Source: Flaccisagitta enflata (taxonomy: Eukaryota; Chaetognatha; Sagittoidea; Aphragmophora). From it: a stretch of DNA of 64,000 nt. Shown one piece after another: positions 13,001-21,915 of this stretch. The stretch spans positions 89,156,001 to 89,220,000 of the forward strand of contig OZ231126.1 of assembly GCA_965153355.1 (NCBI GenBank). The letters run 5' to 3'. A program made the position numbers and the translations under genes. Each line of letters begins with the position of its first letter. The stretch's first letter is position 1. The notes under the pieces were generated by a model. It saw only the letters and a program-made list of their open reading frames with translations. It had not been told where the DNA came from and did no database searches.

Positions 13001-14869
13001 GTTGAAGATGACGACAGTGGTTGAAGATGACGACAGTGGTTGAAGATGACGACAGTGGTTGAAGATGACGACAGTGGTTGAAGATGACGACAGTGGTTGA
13101 AGATGACGACAGTGGTTGAAGATGACGACTGGGGTTGAAGATGACGACAGTGGTTGAAGATGACGACAGTGGTTGAAGATGACGACAGTGGTTGAAGATG
13201 ACGACAGTGGTTGAAGATGACGACAGTGGTTGAAGATGACGACAGTGGTTGAAGATGACTACAGTGGTTGAAGATGACGACAGTGGTTGAAGATGACGAC
13301 AGTGGTTGAAGATGACGACAGTGGTTGAAGATGACGACAGTGGTTGAAGATGACGACAGTGGTTGAAGATGACGACAGTGGTTGAAGATGACGACAGTGG
13401 TTGAAGATGACGACAGTGGTTGAAGATGACGACAGTGGTTGAAGATGACGACAGTGGTTGAAGATGACGACAGTGGTTGAAGATGACGACAGTGGTTGAA
13501 GATGACGACAGTGGTTGAAGATGACGACAGTGGTTGAAGATGACGACAGTGGTTGAAGATGACGACAGTGGTTGAAGATGACGACAGTGGTTGAAGATGA
13601 CGACAGTGGTTGAAGATGACGACAGTGGTTGAAGATGACGACAGTGGTTGAAGATGACGACAGTGGTTGAAGATGACGACAGTGGTTGAAGATGACGACA
13701 GTAGTTGAAGATGACGACAGTAGTTGAAGATGACGACAGTAGTTGAAGATGACGACAGTAGTTGAAGATGACGACAGTAGTTGAAGATGACGACAGTAGT
13801 TGAAGATGACGACAGTAGTTGAAGATGACGACAGTAGTTGAAGATGACGACAGTAGTTGAAGATGACGACAGTAGTTGAAGATGACGACAGTAGTTGAAG
13901 ATGACGACAGTAGTTGAAGATGACGACAGTAGTTGAAGATGATGAATCTCAAAATCCATGATGGCAAACCTAAAGAAAAATCAGAACGTAATAAATGAGA
14001 AAGTAAAAGAATTCATCAACTCCAATCCTCTATATGAGTAGTATAACATTACATTGCAACCAAAAAAATTAGAATAAGGACAAGTCAAGCATCTAAACCA
14101 CCTTAGTCCCAGCTAAATATTACTACAAAAATAATAGGCAAAGGGTAGTAAAAGTTTATGAATTTTATTGAAAATTGATAAACAAGCTCCTATTGACCTA
14201 TAAACAACCCCAGCAAAATTTCATAAAATTCTAATGTTTAATTCCAAAGATACGAGAAGGTTTTAAACAGACAAACAGACGACAGACTACGTATCACCGC
14301 TACTTCATAGTCACCGACGAAAACTAAAATGTTAATTGCTGAAGGAAAGAAATGAAGGGAATAGATAGAGAGAAAAAAAAAGAGGTTGAAAGTTGACATG
14401 GAGAAACGCTGTCTTACCTCGGGCTTGAGTCGAACGGTGGAAAAGGAGGCCCGCCCATTTGCTGTAAAACAAGACCGGATACACAGCCATTAGTTGCGGA
14501 CGGGTGGGCAGGGGCGGAAATGCACGTTTTCCCACTCTTCGACCCGATCATGACAGACCGACGGACGGACGGACAAAGCCTCTTATAGAGTTGCGTGTCC
14601 GCAACTAAAAAGTATATAGCAGAGCATAAGAGAGAAGAGAGAACAGGTATTAATTGGCAAGCAAAAGGACGATCTGGACGGGATCGCCGTCCCTACACCC
14701 TATTTACAGCAATATTTCTTAACTATTGCAACGACACAGACGTGAGCATTATAAACACATTTATAGTATTGCATAGAAAATGTTTGGAATTTGAGATTCG
14801 TGACTTAGGATTTCTCAAGAGCATAACAGGTCTATCAGTAATGGCGCAACACGTTGAGAGGGAGACAAG

Positions 14870-14959
<90 letters not shown>

Positions 14960-17900
14960 AAAAGAGAAAGAAAGAAAGAGAAAGAAAGAAAGAAAGAAAG
15001 AGAAAGAAAGAAAGAAAGAGAGAAAGAGAAAGAAAGAAAAAGAAAGAAAGAAAGAGAAAGAAAGAAAGAAAGAGAAAGAAAGAAAGAAAGAAAGAAAGAG
15101 AAAGAAAGAAAGAGAAAGAAAGAAAGAGAAAGAAAGAAAGAGAAAGAAAGAAAGAGAAAGAAAGAAAGAGAAAGAAAGAAAGAGAAAGAAAGAAAGAGAA
15201 AGAAAGAAAGAGAAAGAAAGAAAGAGAAAGAAAGAAAGAGAAAGAAAGAAAGAGAAAGAAAGAAAGAGAAAGAAAGAAAGAGAAAGAAAGAAAGAGAAAG
15301 AAAGAAAGAGAAAGAAAGAAAGAGAAAGAAAGAAAGAAAGAGAAAGAAAGAAAGAGAAAGAAAGAAAGAGAAAGAAAGAAAGAAAGAGAAAGGAAGAAAG
15401 AGAAAAGGAAGAAAGAGAAAGAAAGAAAGAGAAAGAAAGAAAGAAAGAGGGAGAGAGAAAGAGTGAAAGAGGGAGCAAACACGAGCAGACAGACAGAAAC
15501 AAACAAATAGACAGACAGACAAAGCAAGAATAGGTCATTGGGTACATAGGTATACTGGAAAACTAACTTGATTATGATGAGGAGCGTTGGGTCTAAAATT
15601 GGGGGCCGGAGGTCGGAAGTTGGGAGCCGCGGAATGGGGAGGAGGAGGAGGAGGAGGAGGCGGCGGGACGACGCTGCGCTTGATTTGATGAGGGACGAAA
15701 AGTGGAAGAGTCCGCGTAGAGGAAGGCTGAGGCGGGGGAGGTGGTGGAGGAGGAGGAACGAACAACTGCCGCTGAACCTGTTGAGGGCAATGGAAGTGAA
15801 ATAAGGGTGGGTTGATTATAATTGTAAACTTAACAGTAGACAAGTGTATCACCTACAATACATTCCGGTATTCCGAGCAAACACGACTAAAACTGGAGGA
15901 TAAATCTTTTTTACATCAATTTCATTTCACTAGCTTCATTTTTAGTTGCGGACACGCAACTCTATAAGAGGCTTTGTCCGTCCGTCGGTCGGTCGGTTGG
16001 TCGGTCGGTCCGTGGACACGAGTCGAAAAGTGAGGAAACGCGCATTTCCGCCCCTGCCCACCCGTCCGCAACTGGTGGCCGTGTATCCGGCCTTGTTAGT
16101 ATCTAGGCTAATTAGAGACAAGACCATTTTAAGAGCTGTGGCGGGACCCTCGTTAGCACCCCCCCATCAGCCTACTGTGTTCAGACTATTTTGACACTTA
16201 CTGTGGCGATTGACACTTCAGGTAAGTACAAGCGGCGCCACTGTGGCGATTTTAGTATTTCCATCTAGAACACCCTTAAATTTGGTGAAATCTCCCAAAT
16301 CTGTCTAAATAAAATTAAATAGTTTTTTTTCATCAATTTTAAAAATTTTGGGGTGTTCCAGGTGGAAATTCAAAAATCTTCATGGTGGCGCCACTTGTAC
16401 CCACCTAAAGTGTCAACCGCCACAGTAAGTGTCAAAATTGTCTGAACACAGTGAGCTGTAAGGGGGGGTGCTGACGCTTAGGGTCCCGCCTCAGCTCTTA
16501 AAATCTGTAAATGACGCTTGATAATGATAGGTTGGATTAGCGAATTTTGATGACTAATGCCAGGGACAAGTATTTTCATACTTTATACCGTTGTTACGGG
16601 AAAGCAGAATTGTTACGACACAGAATAATTTAGGGCGGAATTTCTCATTCATGCATAAGTTGAAAATTTTTCATGATTGCTGATTTATTCCCAAAATTTT
16701 TACACCTTAAGTTAATACATATTTTGCATATTGGCAAGCTTAATTGCCCCTGCAACTTTCAGAAAATAATTTTTTCTTAATTTTCTATAATTTTGAATAT
16801 TTTAGCTAAATTAAACACTGATAAAAAAATATCAATTTACAGTTGTCCATTGAAAATTGATAAGAAAATGAAAATATATCCCTTGATCTAGCCATCGGTG
16901 AAATCTGCTGGTCTTTATCTGCTTTCATTAAAGTTTGACATTCTTTTGAAAATAAGAGGCATTGAGCTCAGAATTTTTCAATTTTGTTACCTGACTTGTG
17001 TCCACTGAAAATAACAAATTTGCATAAGGAATCCAAAATTACAAAAACCAAGAACATGCGACTCTTGTAAATCAGTATATCTTAAGTCGTATGTTTTAAA
17101 AAATGCAAATTTTTGACTCAGTTCACAGATTTGTTATTTTCAAGATAGACTTATCACATTTTTTGTTACATATGTTTGCCCTATTTTTGCACTGAATTAT
17201 ATTTCAGAGGATGATTTCGATTGATCTAGTGATAATGAATTTGGCTATTTGTTTGCTGTTCATACCATTTGCTTGCTGACAATAACCATTTGTTGCATTT
17301 AAGAGAATATTGATTATAAATTACAAAAAATAGACTCAGAAGTGCATGAATAAAAAATTCGATACGATTGTGCAGCATGTCTTACATTATGCATTGGTAT
17401 GACTTAACTGTTTTAGTGAGTGTTTTTTGGTAATATTAATCTCTTTTTTTGAGTAAGGACAAAGTTTGAGGACATGAGGCTGAAATTTTGTCAAAAATTA
17501 AGGACATTTTAAGGACAAAGCCCAGCCTCAGATTTGTAGAAAAAAAATTTTGATTCAAAATTTAGGTTGTTATGCAACTTCTTATAGAAAATAACCATGT
17601 TTGTAGGAAATAATAGCATTCATTTTTGCTCAATAACATTATATAACATATAAGAACTACAAAGCAACTATTATCACATCTAACTTGTATTTACTTATAT
17701 TGAATATAGGAAAATATCAAAGACACATTAAGAACATTTCAGCCTGAAAATTGCAAAGATCTAAAGACATCCCAGCCTCGGAAAAAATTTACTGGTCCTT
17801 ATAAAAAAAAAGAGTGTATTATACCAATGGAAAAGAATAACAGAAATCTGTTGAAACGGATAGCATGAATGAAGATGTATCGGAGCTACAAGCCGCTGGC

Positions 17901-20751
17901 TCTCCTTAATCGGTTTAATTGAAGTTGAAGTTTTAATTCCTTGAGCATATTTGGCGGTTTAAAAACATAACTCATGAAATCAAAGTCCATGAAGACTTCA
18001 TTTTAGAGTGTTTTAACCTAGCCCATTAGATTCAGCAGAAAATTTTACCTAATGACATCATGAACCATATCTTGACACTCTTGTTCCATCATTTTTTTGC
18101 GCCATTTTTTTCTTTGAAATTATCCATACTTGACCAAAAATCTGTTTTGATATGTGCCATGTGAGCCCATTCATACTATTTCAAAGAATCGGTCTTCAAA
18201 TAGCATACTTTGTACAGTAAATTAGTACTAAAATTGCAAAGTTTTTGAACAAAATCTCAGAAAAGAGTAAGAGTTGGGTACACTTGAACAACCATCTGTC
18301 GATCTTTTGTTTTTAAGACTTTCTAAGCGGTTTTTTAAATTAGGGTTAGGGGTGGGTTTAGGGTTAGGGTTAGGGTTGGGGATAGTTTCAGGGTTAAGGT
18401 TAGGGACAAGGTTAGCTTTAGGGCTAAGGGTCGGCTGGGTTTTATGTGTAACGACCCGAAGCTATTCGAATTAAATTCGCTCTGGCGGAGGATTCTGAAA
18501 GAAAAACAAAATCGTTCAGAGACTCAATCAGCAGCTCCAAGAATTGTTTTAAAGAGGTGTCTTTACTACATTATTTCCAACACAGTTTGTATAATATTTT
18601 TTTGCCACATCATTTTTAGCATTTTGGATGTCTTTATCAGGTTCCTTTTAAAAAATGTCAGCTGACAATTGAATTTAAAAAAAAAATTTTTTTTTTCAAA
18701 AATTCATATGAGGTACTTCCCATTGGAGTAAAGTCATGAAATTGAGATGGAAGTCAAAGGAAGCACGAAACCTTCAGCATTCCAAATTTTGTAACAATCG
18801 GTTGATTTAAAGTGTCAATTTTGTGAGTTTTTAGTTGCGGACACGCAACTCTATAAGAGGCTTTGTCCGTCCGTCCGTCGGTTCGTCCATCTGTCGGTCC
18901 ATCCGTCCGTAACCATCGAGTCGAAAAGTGGGAAAACCCGCATTTCGGCCCCTGCCCACCCGTCCGCAACTGATGGCCGTGTATCCGGCCTTGTTCTATT
19001 GCAAATTGTGATATTTGAAATTTTTGAAAAAAACATTTTTCATCCCCTAAATAACAAATCTTGAACATAGATGAATATTTTGATAATGTAATTTACGAGC
19101 ATCTGATGTTCTTAGTTTTTCCAATTTTTCAATTTATATGCAAATTTGTTATTTAGGGTGCACCAATGTCAGATTCAACAGAAACAAAAAAAAATATATT
19201 TTTTTTTGTGTAGAGTTATAAATGGGGCACTGCCCGCTAAAAAAAAGTCATGAAATTTTTATGGTAGTTAAATGAAGCACCAAATTACCTGCATGTCAAT
19301 TTGTATTATGATCAGATAATTTTTAGTATCTAATCATAAAATTTTTAATATCAATTTATAAAATTCATGATTTTAGTCATTTTCAAAAGAACAAGGCCGG
19401 ATACACGGCTACCGAAGTCGCGTGCGGGTGGGCAGGGGCCATTTTTGAGGTCACCAGATCATTTGGGCAAGAGCAGTGAGGTCAAAGAAATAAAATCATA
19501 AAAAAAAGTAAAGTGTGACTGACCAACCGACCAACCGACGGACAAAGCGGGTTGTAGAGTCGCGTGCACGCGACTAAAAATCAATAACATCTTTTATGGA
19601 TGAGATTTTGCATTAATATCTGCTGTTAACTAACCAAAGTGACATGTACTATCACGTTAATTATTTGTTTTTGGTAAAAAAAAGGATGATTATTTTGCAC
19701 CTGGCGAAACTGAGGTGTCACAATAATTTTCATTGTCTTATTTTGAAAAAATAATCAGCTCAATCGGACAATTTTTTCAGGCTTTGCGGCCATTTAAAGT
19801 TTTTTAGGACAATTGTCCTAAGAAACTCAAAATGGCCGTAAAACTTGTAAAAACTGTCCGACAGAGCTGATTTCTTTTCTCGAAATCATCATTGATCGAT
19901 CAATCATAGTTCCTCCCGTTTGATCAAGCCAAACTGATGTGGTTGCAAACGTCGGGCAACTCCCACCAAATCTCTCACGCTAAAAAAAGTCACCAATCAC
20001 TCTGGTGTCGTGGTGAGCCGACCGTAGACGGGGTGAAATTCATCAATTTCAAATGATATCAAATTGAACAAAAATGTACATAGTCATGTAACTCACCTAT
20101 TATTACATATGAATCCATATTTGGATTTTCTTATGAAAGCTCATTTTTCATACAAATTAGGCCTAAAAACACTTAATTGGCAACCTTATCACTTGAAAAT
20201 TTTGCTAAATACAATTAAATAAATCAATATGACAATAAATTTTTTATTGAAAACTTTAAACAATCATGTGTGATCATGTTTCTGCGCACCGGATAATTAA
20301 GTATATCACCCAACCTTTGTGACCTTATGAATTTCAGCAGAAGAAACGTTTAACGCTTCTACAATAGTGGAGAGTCAGGGTTTCTCGCGCGCATGACGAT
20401 GCTCGGAATCAACCTCTAAGCAAAAAAAACAAGGCCGGATACACGGCAATCCAGTCGCGGACGGTTGGGCAGGAGCAGTAATGCGTAAATCGCTCGTAAT
20501 TCAAAAATGTGACGGACCGACCGACCAACACGGCAAGGTGTAGAGTCCAAAGCACTTACCTGATGGAATGTGCGAGCCGAGATGATTGTGGAACCAGCGG
20601 CGTCGTGGAGCCCCGCCGATACAAGATTGACTGGTGGGGCGGGTGGCGGAGCGATGAAGCTGGCAGTCGGCATCTGCCCCGCCAATTCCTTCTCGAATCT
20701 GTCCATCTCCGCCTGCATCTCCTTCATTTTGGCGTCAGTCAGATGCGCCAT
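2267..20751 (-). CDS. RBM42: RNA-binding protein 42 (RBM42), 3' end outside window
   Basis: Six exons join in frame on the minus strand: 20751-20560, 15777-15568, 14461-14418, 11839-11725, 3192-2868 and 2400-2267. Phases 0/0/2/0/1/0 are consistent, giving 340 residues so far. Residues 1-64 carry the conserved N-terminal helix ([17 protein letters not shown]) and end IISARTFHQ. Exon 2 continues VQRQLFVPP and is proline-rich with two polyproline runs. Exons 3-4 are Pro/Gly-rich. Exon 5 is Ser/Thr/Gln-rich, then has the family block [18 protein letters not shown] and RNP2-like RIFVGDI. Exon 6 has RNP1 [10 protein letters not shown]. This order matches RBM42, an RRM protein linked in animals to mRNA/hnRNP complexes and splicing. 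The final RRM helix and basic tail are missing, presumably off the left edge. The exon 4 donor (GAG|GTGATT) is weak. Introns hold most of the repeats described here. Confidence 0.9.
3205..3440. repeat. ~34-bp minisatellite in RBM42 intron
   Basis: Six or seven copies of a unit reading roughly CTGCCGTCTTTCCCCTACAC followed by TGGGTTTTGTCTCT. It begins about 12 bp upstream of the exon 5 acceptor (3192) and so supplies pyrimidine-poor sequence near that splice site. Confidence 0.85.
3600..4065. repeat. Degenerate ACAACATCGACAAA minisatellite split by a family A element
   Basis: Degenerate units of the type ACAACATCGACAAAA lie on both sides (3605-3704 and 3916-4062) of a minus-oriented family A element. 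The array therefore predates the insertion. Confidence 0.7.
3705..3915 (-). mobile_element. Family A (HINE-like) element, copy 1
   Basis: Read on the minus strand it starts TTTTTAGTCGCGTGCACGCGACT and ends with the distal partner CGCACGCGACT, the hairpin GCCG-TGTATC-CGGC and CTTGTT. The core holds GTCC/GGTC tetramers typical of the family. Non-coding. It belongs to the CGTGC subfamily. Confidence 0.85.
4233..4800 (-). mobile_element. Family C foldback element, copy 1
   Basis: Two arms around CAGCGGCCCC..GGGG (4308-4360 and 4742-4793) are inverted with respect to each other and share CTGTAGAACACAGGG. They enclose a degenerate 20-bp minisatellite (GCCTGAGAGGCCAGATTTGA). The outer tail (GTGGTCAGCGATACC) matches the 3' tail of copies at 7030 and 41355. 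No coding capacity. Confidence 0.75.
4826..5562 (-). mobile_element. Family C element, copy 2, with 20-bp minisatellite core
   Basis: Arms GCAGCGGCCCCGAAGGGGCC (from about 4880) and AGGTCATTGGCCCC..CACTGCCC (5518-5550) are inverted. The core (4920-5485) is about 27 copies of the 20-bp unit GCTGGGATTTGAGCCTCGAG. This copy has AGCATAGG in place of GAACACAG in both arms, so the two arms changed together. Confidence 0.75.
5625..7052 (+). mobile_element. Family C element, copy 3, interrupted by a pogo-like element
   Basis: Left arm at about 5629-5675 (GGGCAGCGGCCCCAAAGGGC) and right arm at 6924-6972, followed by the family 3' tail ending GATCCTTGGATGACT. Removing 5972-6917 restores a junction CAGGACA|TA|TAGAAATTC, which matches the uninterrupted copy at 41238. 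The pogo-like element therefore jumped into an existing C element. Confidence 0.75.
5972..6917. mobile_element. Non-autonomous pogo/Tc1-like element with TA duplication
   Basis: Termini CAGTCGAGCTTCACTAGAGC and, inverted, CAGTTAAGCTTCACTAGAAG are flanked by TA on both sides. Further inverted blocks include AATAAGGCATCC/GGCACCCCGCC. CAGTCGARCTTCACTA-type ends with TA duplications are typical of pogo/Tc1-mariner relatives. No transposase-length frame exists over the 946 bp, so it is a decayed or non-autonomous copy. Confidence 0.75.
7069..7654. mobile_element. Family D foldback element, copy 1
   Basis: Near-palindrome of about 586 bp with arms of roughly 270 bp. It starts CAGTACAATGGGAGCAA and ends TTGCTCCCATCGTACTG. 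Internal inverted blocks include AAATCAGCTCAATCGGACCA and its complement. A closely similar copy lies at 54812-55409. Non-coding; superfamily not resolved. Confidence 0.75.
8055..8252 (+). mobile_element. Family A (HINE-like) element, copy 2
   Basis: Starts TTTTTAGTCGCGTGCTACGCGACT (stem GTCGCGT/ACGCGAC) and ends with distal partner GCACGCGACT, then GCCGTGTATCCGGC and CTTGTT. It is inserted in a T-run of a family E module, which fits a T|T target. Confidence 0.85.
8466..10997 (+). mobile_element. Family B element, copy 1 (two right ends)
   Basis: Left end is a 50-bp near-perfect palindrome, AAAGCTTC..ACAGTCCCCGACTGGGGACTGT..GAAGCTTT, then a second hairpin GTTGCGTAAACGCAAC. Then come AT-rich TTTCAAAAAA repeats, a few units of GATGACAGTAGTTGAA (8945-9035), modules of about 165 bp with CTTCAGATTTAATTCGAATT, and the right-end hairpin CCGACGAA..TTCGTCGGGGACAAAAA. 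That right end occurs twice (9858-9886 and 10969-10995). The copy therefore contains a partial tandem duplication or a second nested copy, including a (GT)n tract. Non-coding. Confidence 0.7.
9990..10120. repeat. (GT)n microsatellite
   Basis: About 34 GT repeats followed by CGCGCGCGCG and imperfect TGTGCG, inside family B copy 1. The flanks show a short direct repeat (GGCACACCTTG twice). Confidence 0.95.
11340..11515 (+). repeat. Repeat with internal TTAGGG-like tract, copy 1
   Basis: The tract 11398-11455 is built of TTAGGG, TTAGGGG and degenerate units. Flanks CTTTTAAG..TTATTGATTTAGGG on the left and TTACGCTCTGGCGGAGGATT on the right recur around the tract at 18275-18500. The telomere-like stretch is thus part of a dispersed repeat rather than a chromosome end. 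Confidence 0.75.
11521..11681 (-). mobile_element. Family A (HINE-like) element, copy 3
   Basis: Minus-strand start TTTTTAGTCGCGGACATGCGACT, end CGTCCGCGACT..GCCGTGTATCCGGCC then TTGT. It lies 44 bp beyond the RBM42 exon 4 donor (11725). Subfamily with CTACACCTTGCCGTG after the first hairpin. Confidence 0.85.
11919..14325 (+). mobile_element. Family B element, copy 2, right end truncated
   Basis: Left palindrome AAGCTTC..AGTCCCCGACTGGGGACT and the hairpin derivative GTTGCGTAAATGCAA are followed by the expanded 19-bp minisatellite. Then come the same 'CCATGATGGCAAACC' segment and about 165-bp module remnants as in copy 1, ending in CATAGTCACCGACGAAAACT. The last TTCGTCGGGGACAAAAA is missing. 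It lies in RBM42 intron 3. Confidence 0.75.
12006..13940. repeat. 19-bp minisatellite, ~100 copies
   Basis: Unit CAGTGGTTGAAGATGACGA repeated with almost no divergence from 12006 to about 13700, then about 13 units with CAGTAGTTG to 13940. Rare variants mark positions: GTGGGTG twice at 12750-12775, a 20-bp unit at 12620, and GACTGGGG at 13128. Since 19 is not a multiple of 3, all minus frames stay open and give artefactual frames of more than 650 codons. Confidence 0.97.
14468..14611 (-). mobile_element. Family A (HINE-like) element, copy 4
   Basis: Minus-strand start TTTTAGTTGCGGACACGCAACT, then CTATAAGAGGCTTTGTCCGTCC; end GTCCGCAACT..CCGGTCTTGTT. Its 3' end lies 6 bp from the acceptor of RBM42 exon 3 (14461), so it contributes the pyrimidine tract of that splice site. 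Confidence 0.85.
14874..15450. repeat. (GA)n followed by GAAAGAGAAAGAAA array
   Basis: About 40 GA dinucleotides, then an array of the 12-bp unit AAAGAAAGAGAA over about 500 bp, in RBM42 intron 2. It is purine-only on the plus strand. The long Lys/Glu/Arg and Ser/Leu/Phe frames over it are artefacts. Confidence 0.97.
15939..16097 (+). mobile_element. Family A (HINE-like) element, copy 5 (type example)
   Basis: Complete copy. 5' half AGTTGCGGAC (15944-15953), adjacent partner ACGCAACT (15954-15961), GTCGGTCGGTTGGTC core, distal partner GTCCGCAACT (16064-16073), hairpin GGCCGTGTATCCGGCC (16077-16092), then TTGTT. Non-coding. Confidence 0.9.
16127..16503. mobile_element. Foldback element (family L), ~377 bp
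   Basis: Near-palindrome with arms of about 180 bp. Starts TTTTAAGAGCTGTGGCGGGA and ends with the complement TCCCGCCTCAGCTCTTAAAA. Internal inverted blocks include TGTTCAGACTATTTTGACAC and CACTGTGGCG. No coding capacity; only one copy seen. Confidence 0.7.
16504..18270. other. AT-rich RBM42 intron, no gene seen
   Basis: No convincing frame, RNA gene or complete mobile element in about 1.8 kb. Segments at 17450-17530 and 17700-17790 repeat AGGACA..CAGCCTCAG phrases. The stretch at 17930-18080 (AAGACTTCATTTTAGAG, CTAACCTAGCCCATTAGAT) resembles a degraded arm of family D. Confidence 0.5.
18275..18500 (+). repeat. Repeat with internal TTAGGG-like tract, copy 2
   Basis: The tract 18342-18430 has five or more TTAGGG units mixed with TTAGGGGTGGG. 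It is flanked by CTTTCTAAGCGG on the left and TTCGCTCTGGCGGAGGATTC on the right, homologous to the flanks of the 11340 copy. Confidence 0.75.
18828..18995 (+). mobile_element. Family A (HINE-like) element, copy 6
   Basis: TTTTTAGTTGCGGACACGCAACT start, GTCCGTCCGTCGGTTCGTCC core, end GTCCGCAACTGATGGCCGTGTATCCGGCCTTGTT when read through. All three pairing segments are intact. RBM42 intron 1. Confidence 0.88.
19390..19580 (-). mobile_element. Family A (HINE-like) element, copy 7
   Basis: Minus-strand start TTTTTAGTCGCGTGCACGCGACT, end CGCACGCGACTTCGGTAGCC with hairpin GCCGTGTATCCGGC. Same subfamily as copy 1 (3705-3915); both share the AGTGAGGTCAAAGAAATAAA core. Confidence 0.87.
20429..20547 (-). 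mobile_element. Family A element, copy 8, 5'-truncated next to RBM42 exon 1
   Basis: Retains the 3' half (GTCCGCGACT, hairpin, CCTTGTT on the minus strand) and CTACACCTTGCCGTGT, but lacks the first hairpin. The truncation stops 13 bp from the exon 1 donor at 20560. Confidence 0.8.
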
Positions 20752-20896
20752 TGTCTGTTTTTATCTTCAGACGACCAGAAGAAAATCACCAACGAATGTC
20801 AATTTTGTCATCCAGGATGCAGTGCATCAAGTTGGGTTTTTTTCCATGAGACTTCTCTGAAGACATGAAAATGGTTAGTAAATTTTAGACATGGTT

Positions 20897-21915
20897 ATAA
20901 CTAGGCAAAGAAGTGCGTCCAACTTTACAACGGTTCACAATCGAGATTTTTAGCTTGTACGTCGAGAAGCATGACATCAGCTAGTATTTCAAATTTCAGG
21001 ATAATCGCATCAATAGTTTAGAAGTTACGGCCTTTTTCATACTTAAAAAGGAAAAGAGAAAACCGACATTCTTTTTTTCTGTTTTTTCTTTGAACTCGCC
21101 CCCAATCAAATTCTTAAATTTTTTGAAAAAAATAATTTTACAGGTTTTGGATCTAGGCGAATAAAACAATTTCCTATCAACTGCACCCCACTTTTGAAAA
21201 CCATTTTTCAAAAAAATATTTTTTGATTTTTTTTTTCAAAGTCCCTGACGCGCGATACAAAAAAATTTCAAAGTTTTTTGAAAAAAAAAAATGAAAATAC
21301 AAGATTTTGGATCTAGGCAAATCAAACAATTTCCTATTGATAGCACCCCACTTTAAAAAACCATTTTTCAATAAAATATTTAGTGATTTTTTTTCTAAGT
21401 CCCTGACGCGCGACAAAAATTTTTTTTAAGTTTTCTGAAAAAAAAAATGAAAATGCAGGATTTTAGATCTAGGCAAATCAAACAATATCCTATTGATTGC
21501 ACCCCACTTTTAAAAACCATTTTTCAAAAAAATATTTTGTGATTTTTTTTCATAGTCCCTGACGCGCGACAAAAAAATTTTCAAAGTTTTTTGAAAAAAG
21601 TGAAAATACAAGATTTTGGATCTAGGCAAATCAAACAATTTCCTATTGATTGCACCCCACTTTTTTTTCAAAAAAAAAATTTTCAATAAGGGCTTTTTTG
21701 GGGGCCCTTAGGGGCCCCTAAGAAGAAAATGATAATGTTTAGTTAAAGCCGACGGCGAGAGAAATCAAATCTCCGTCGAACAAGACCAAGAACGCCTTGA
21801 TCGGTGACGTATAGAGCCTGTAACAACAGTCAACACTTCAGGGGGCGAGTTTTTTTCAAAGCGAGATCCGCTTTCAGCCTTAGAAATTCCAAGATGTAGA
21901 TCAAGGCCTATTATA
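20897..21915 (+). mobile_element. Family E element, copy 2
   Basis: Left end CTAGGCAAAGAAGTGCGTCC, then a unique head, four modules of about 115-125 bp (GATTTTGGATCTAGGC, CAATTTCCTATTGAT, GACGCGCGAC), and a tail with GGGGCCCTTAGGGGCCCCTA and GCGAGAGAAATCAAATCTCC. The tail also appears at 11080 and 36470. Non-coding. Confidence 0.7.

Noticed and set aside
12006-13940. CRISPR array
   Set aside because: Units are contiguous without unique spacers, the unit is only 19 bp, and the context is eukaryotic.
11926-13967. Two minus-strand frames of over 650 codons ([16 protein letters not shown] periodicity)
   Set aside because: They arise because a 19-bp repeat without stops keeps every frame open. 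Different frames overlap, there is no start or splice context, and composition is purely repetitive.
14595-15547. Long Lys/Glu/Arg and Ser/Leu/Phe frames on both strands
   Set aside because: Translation of GA/GAAA microsatellite within RBM42 intron 2.
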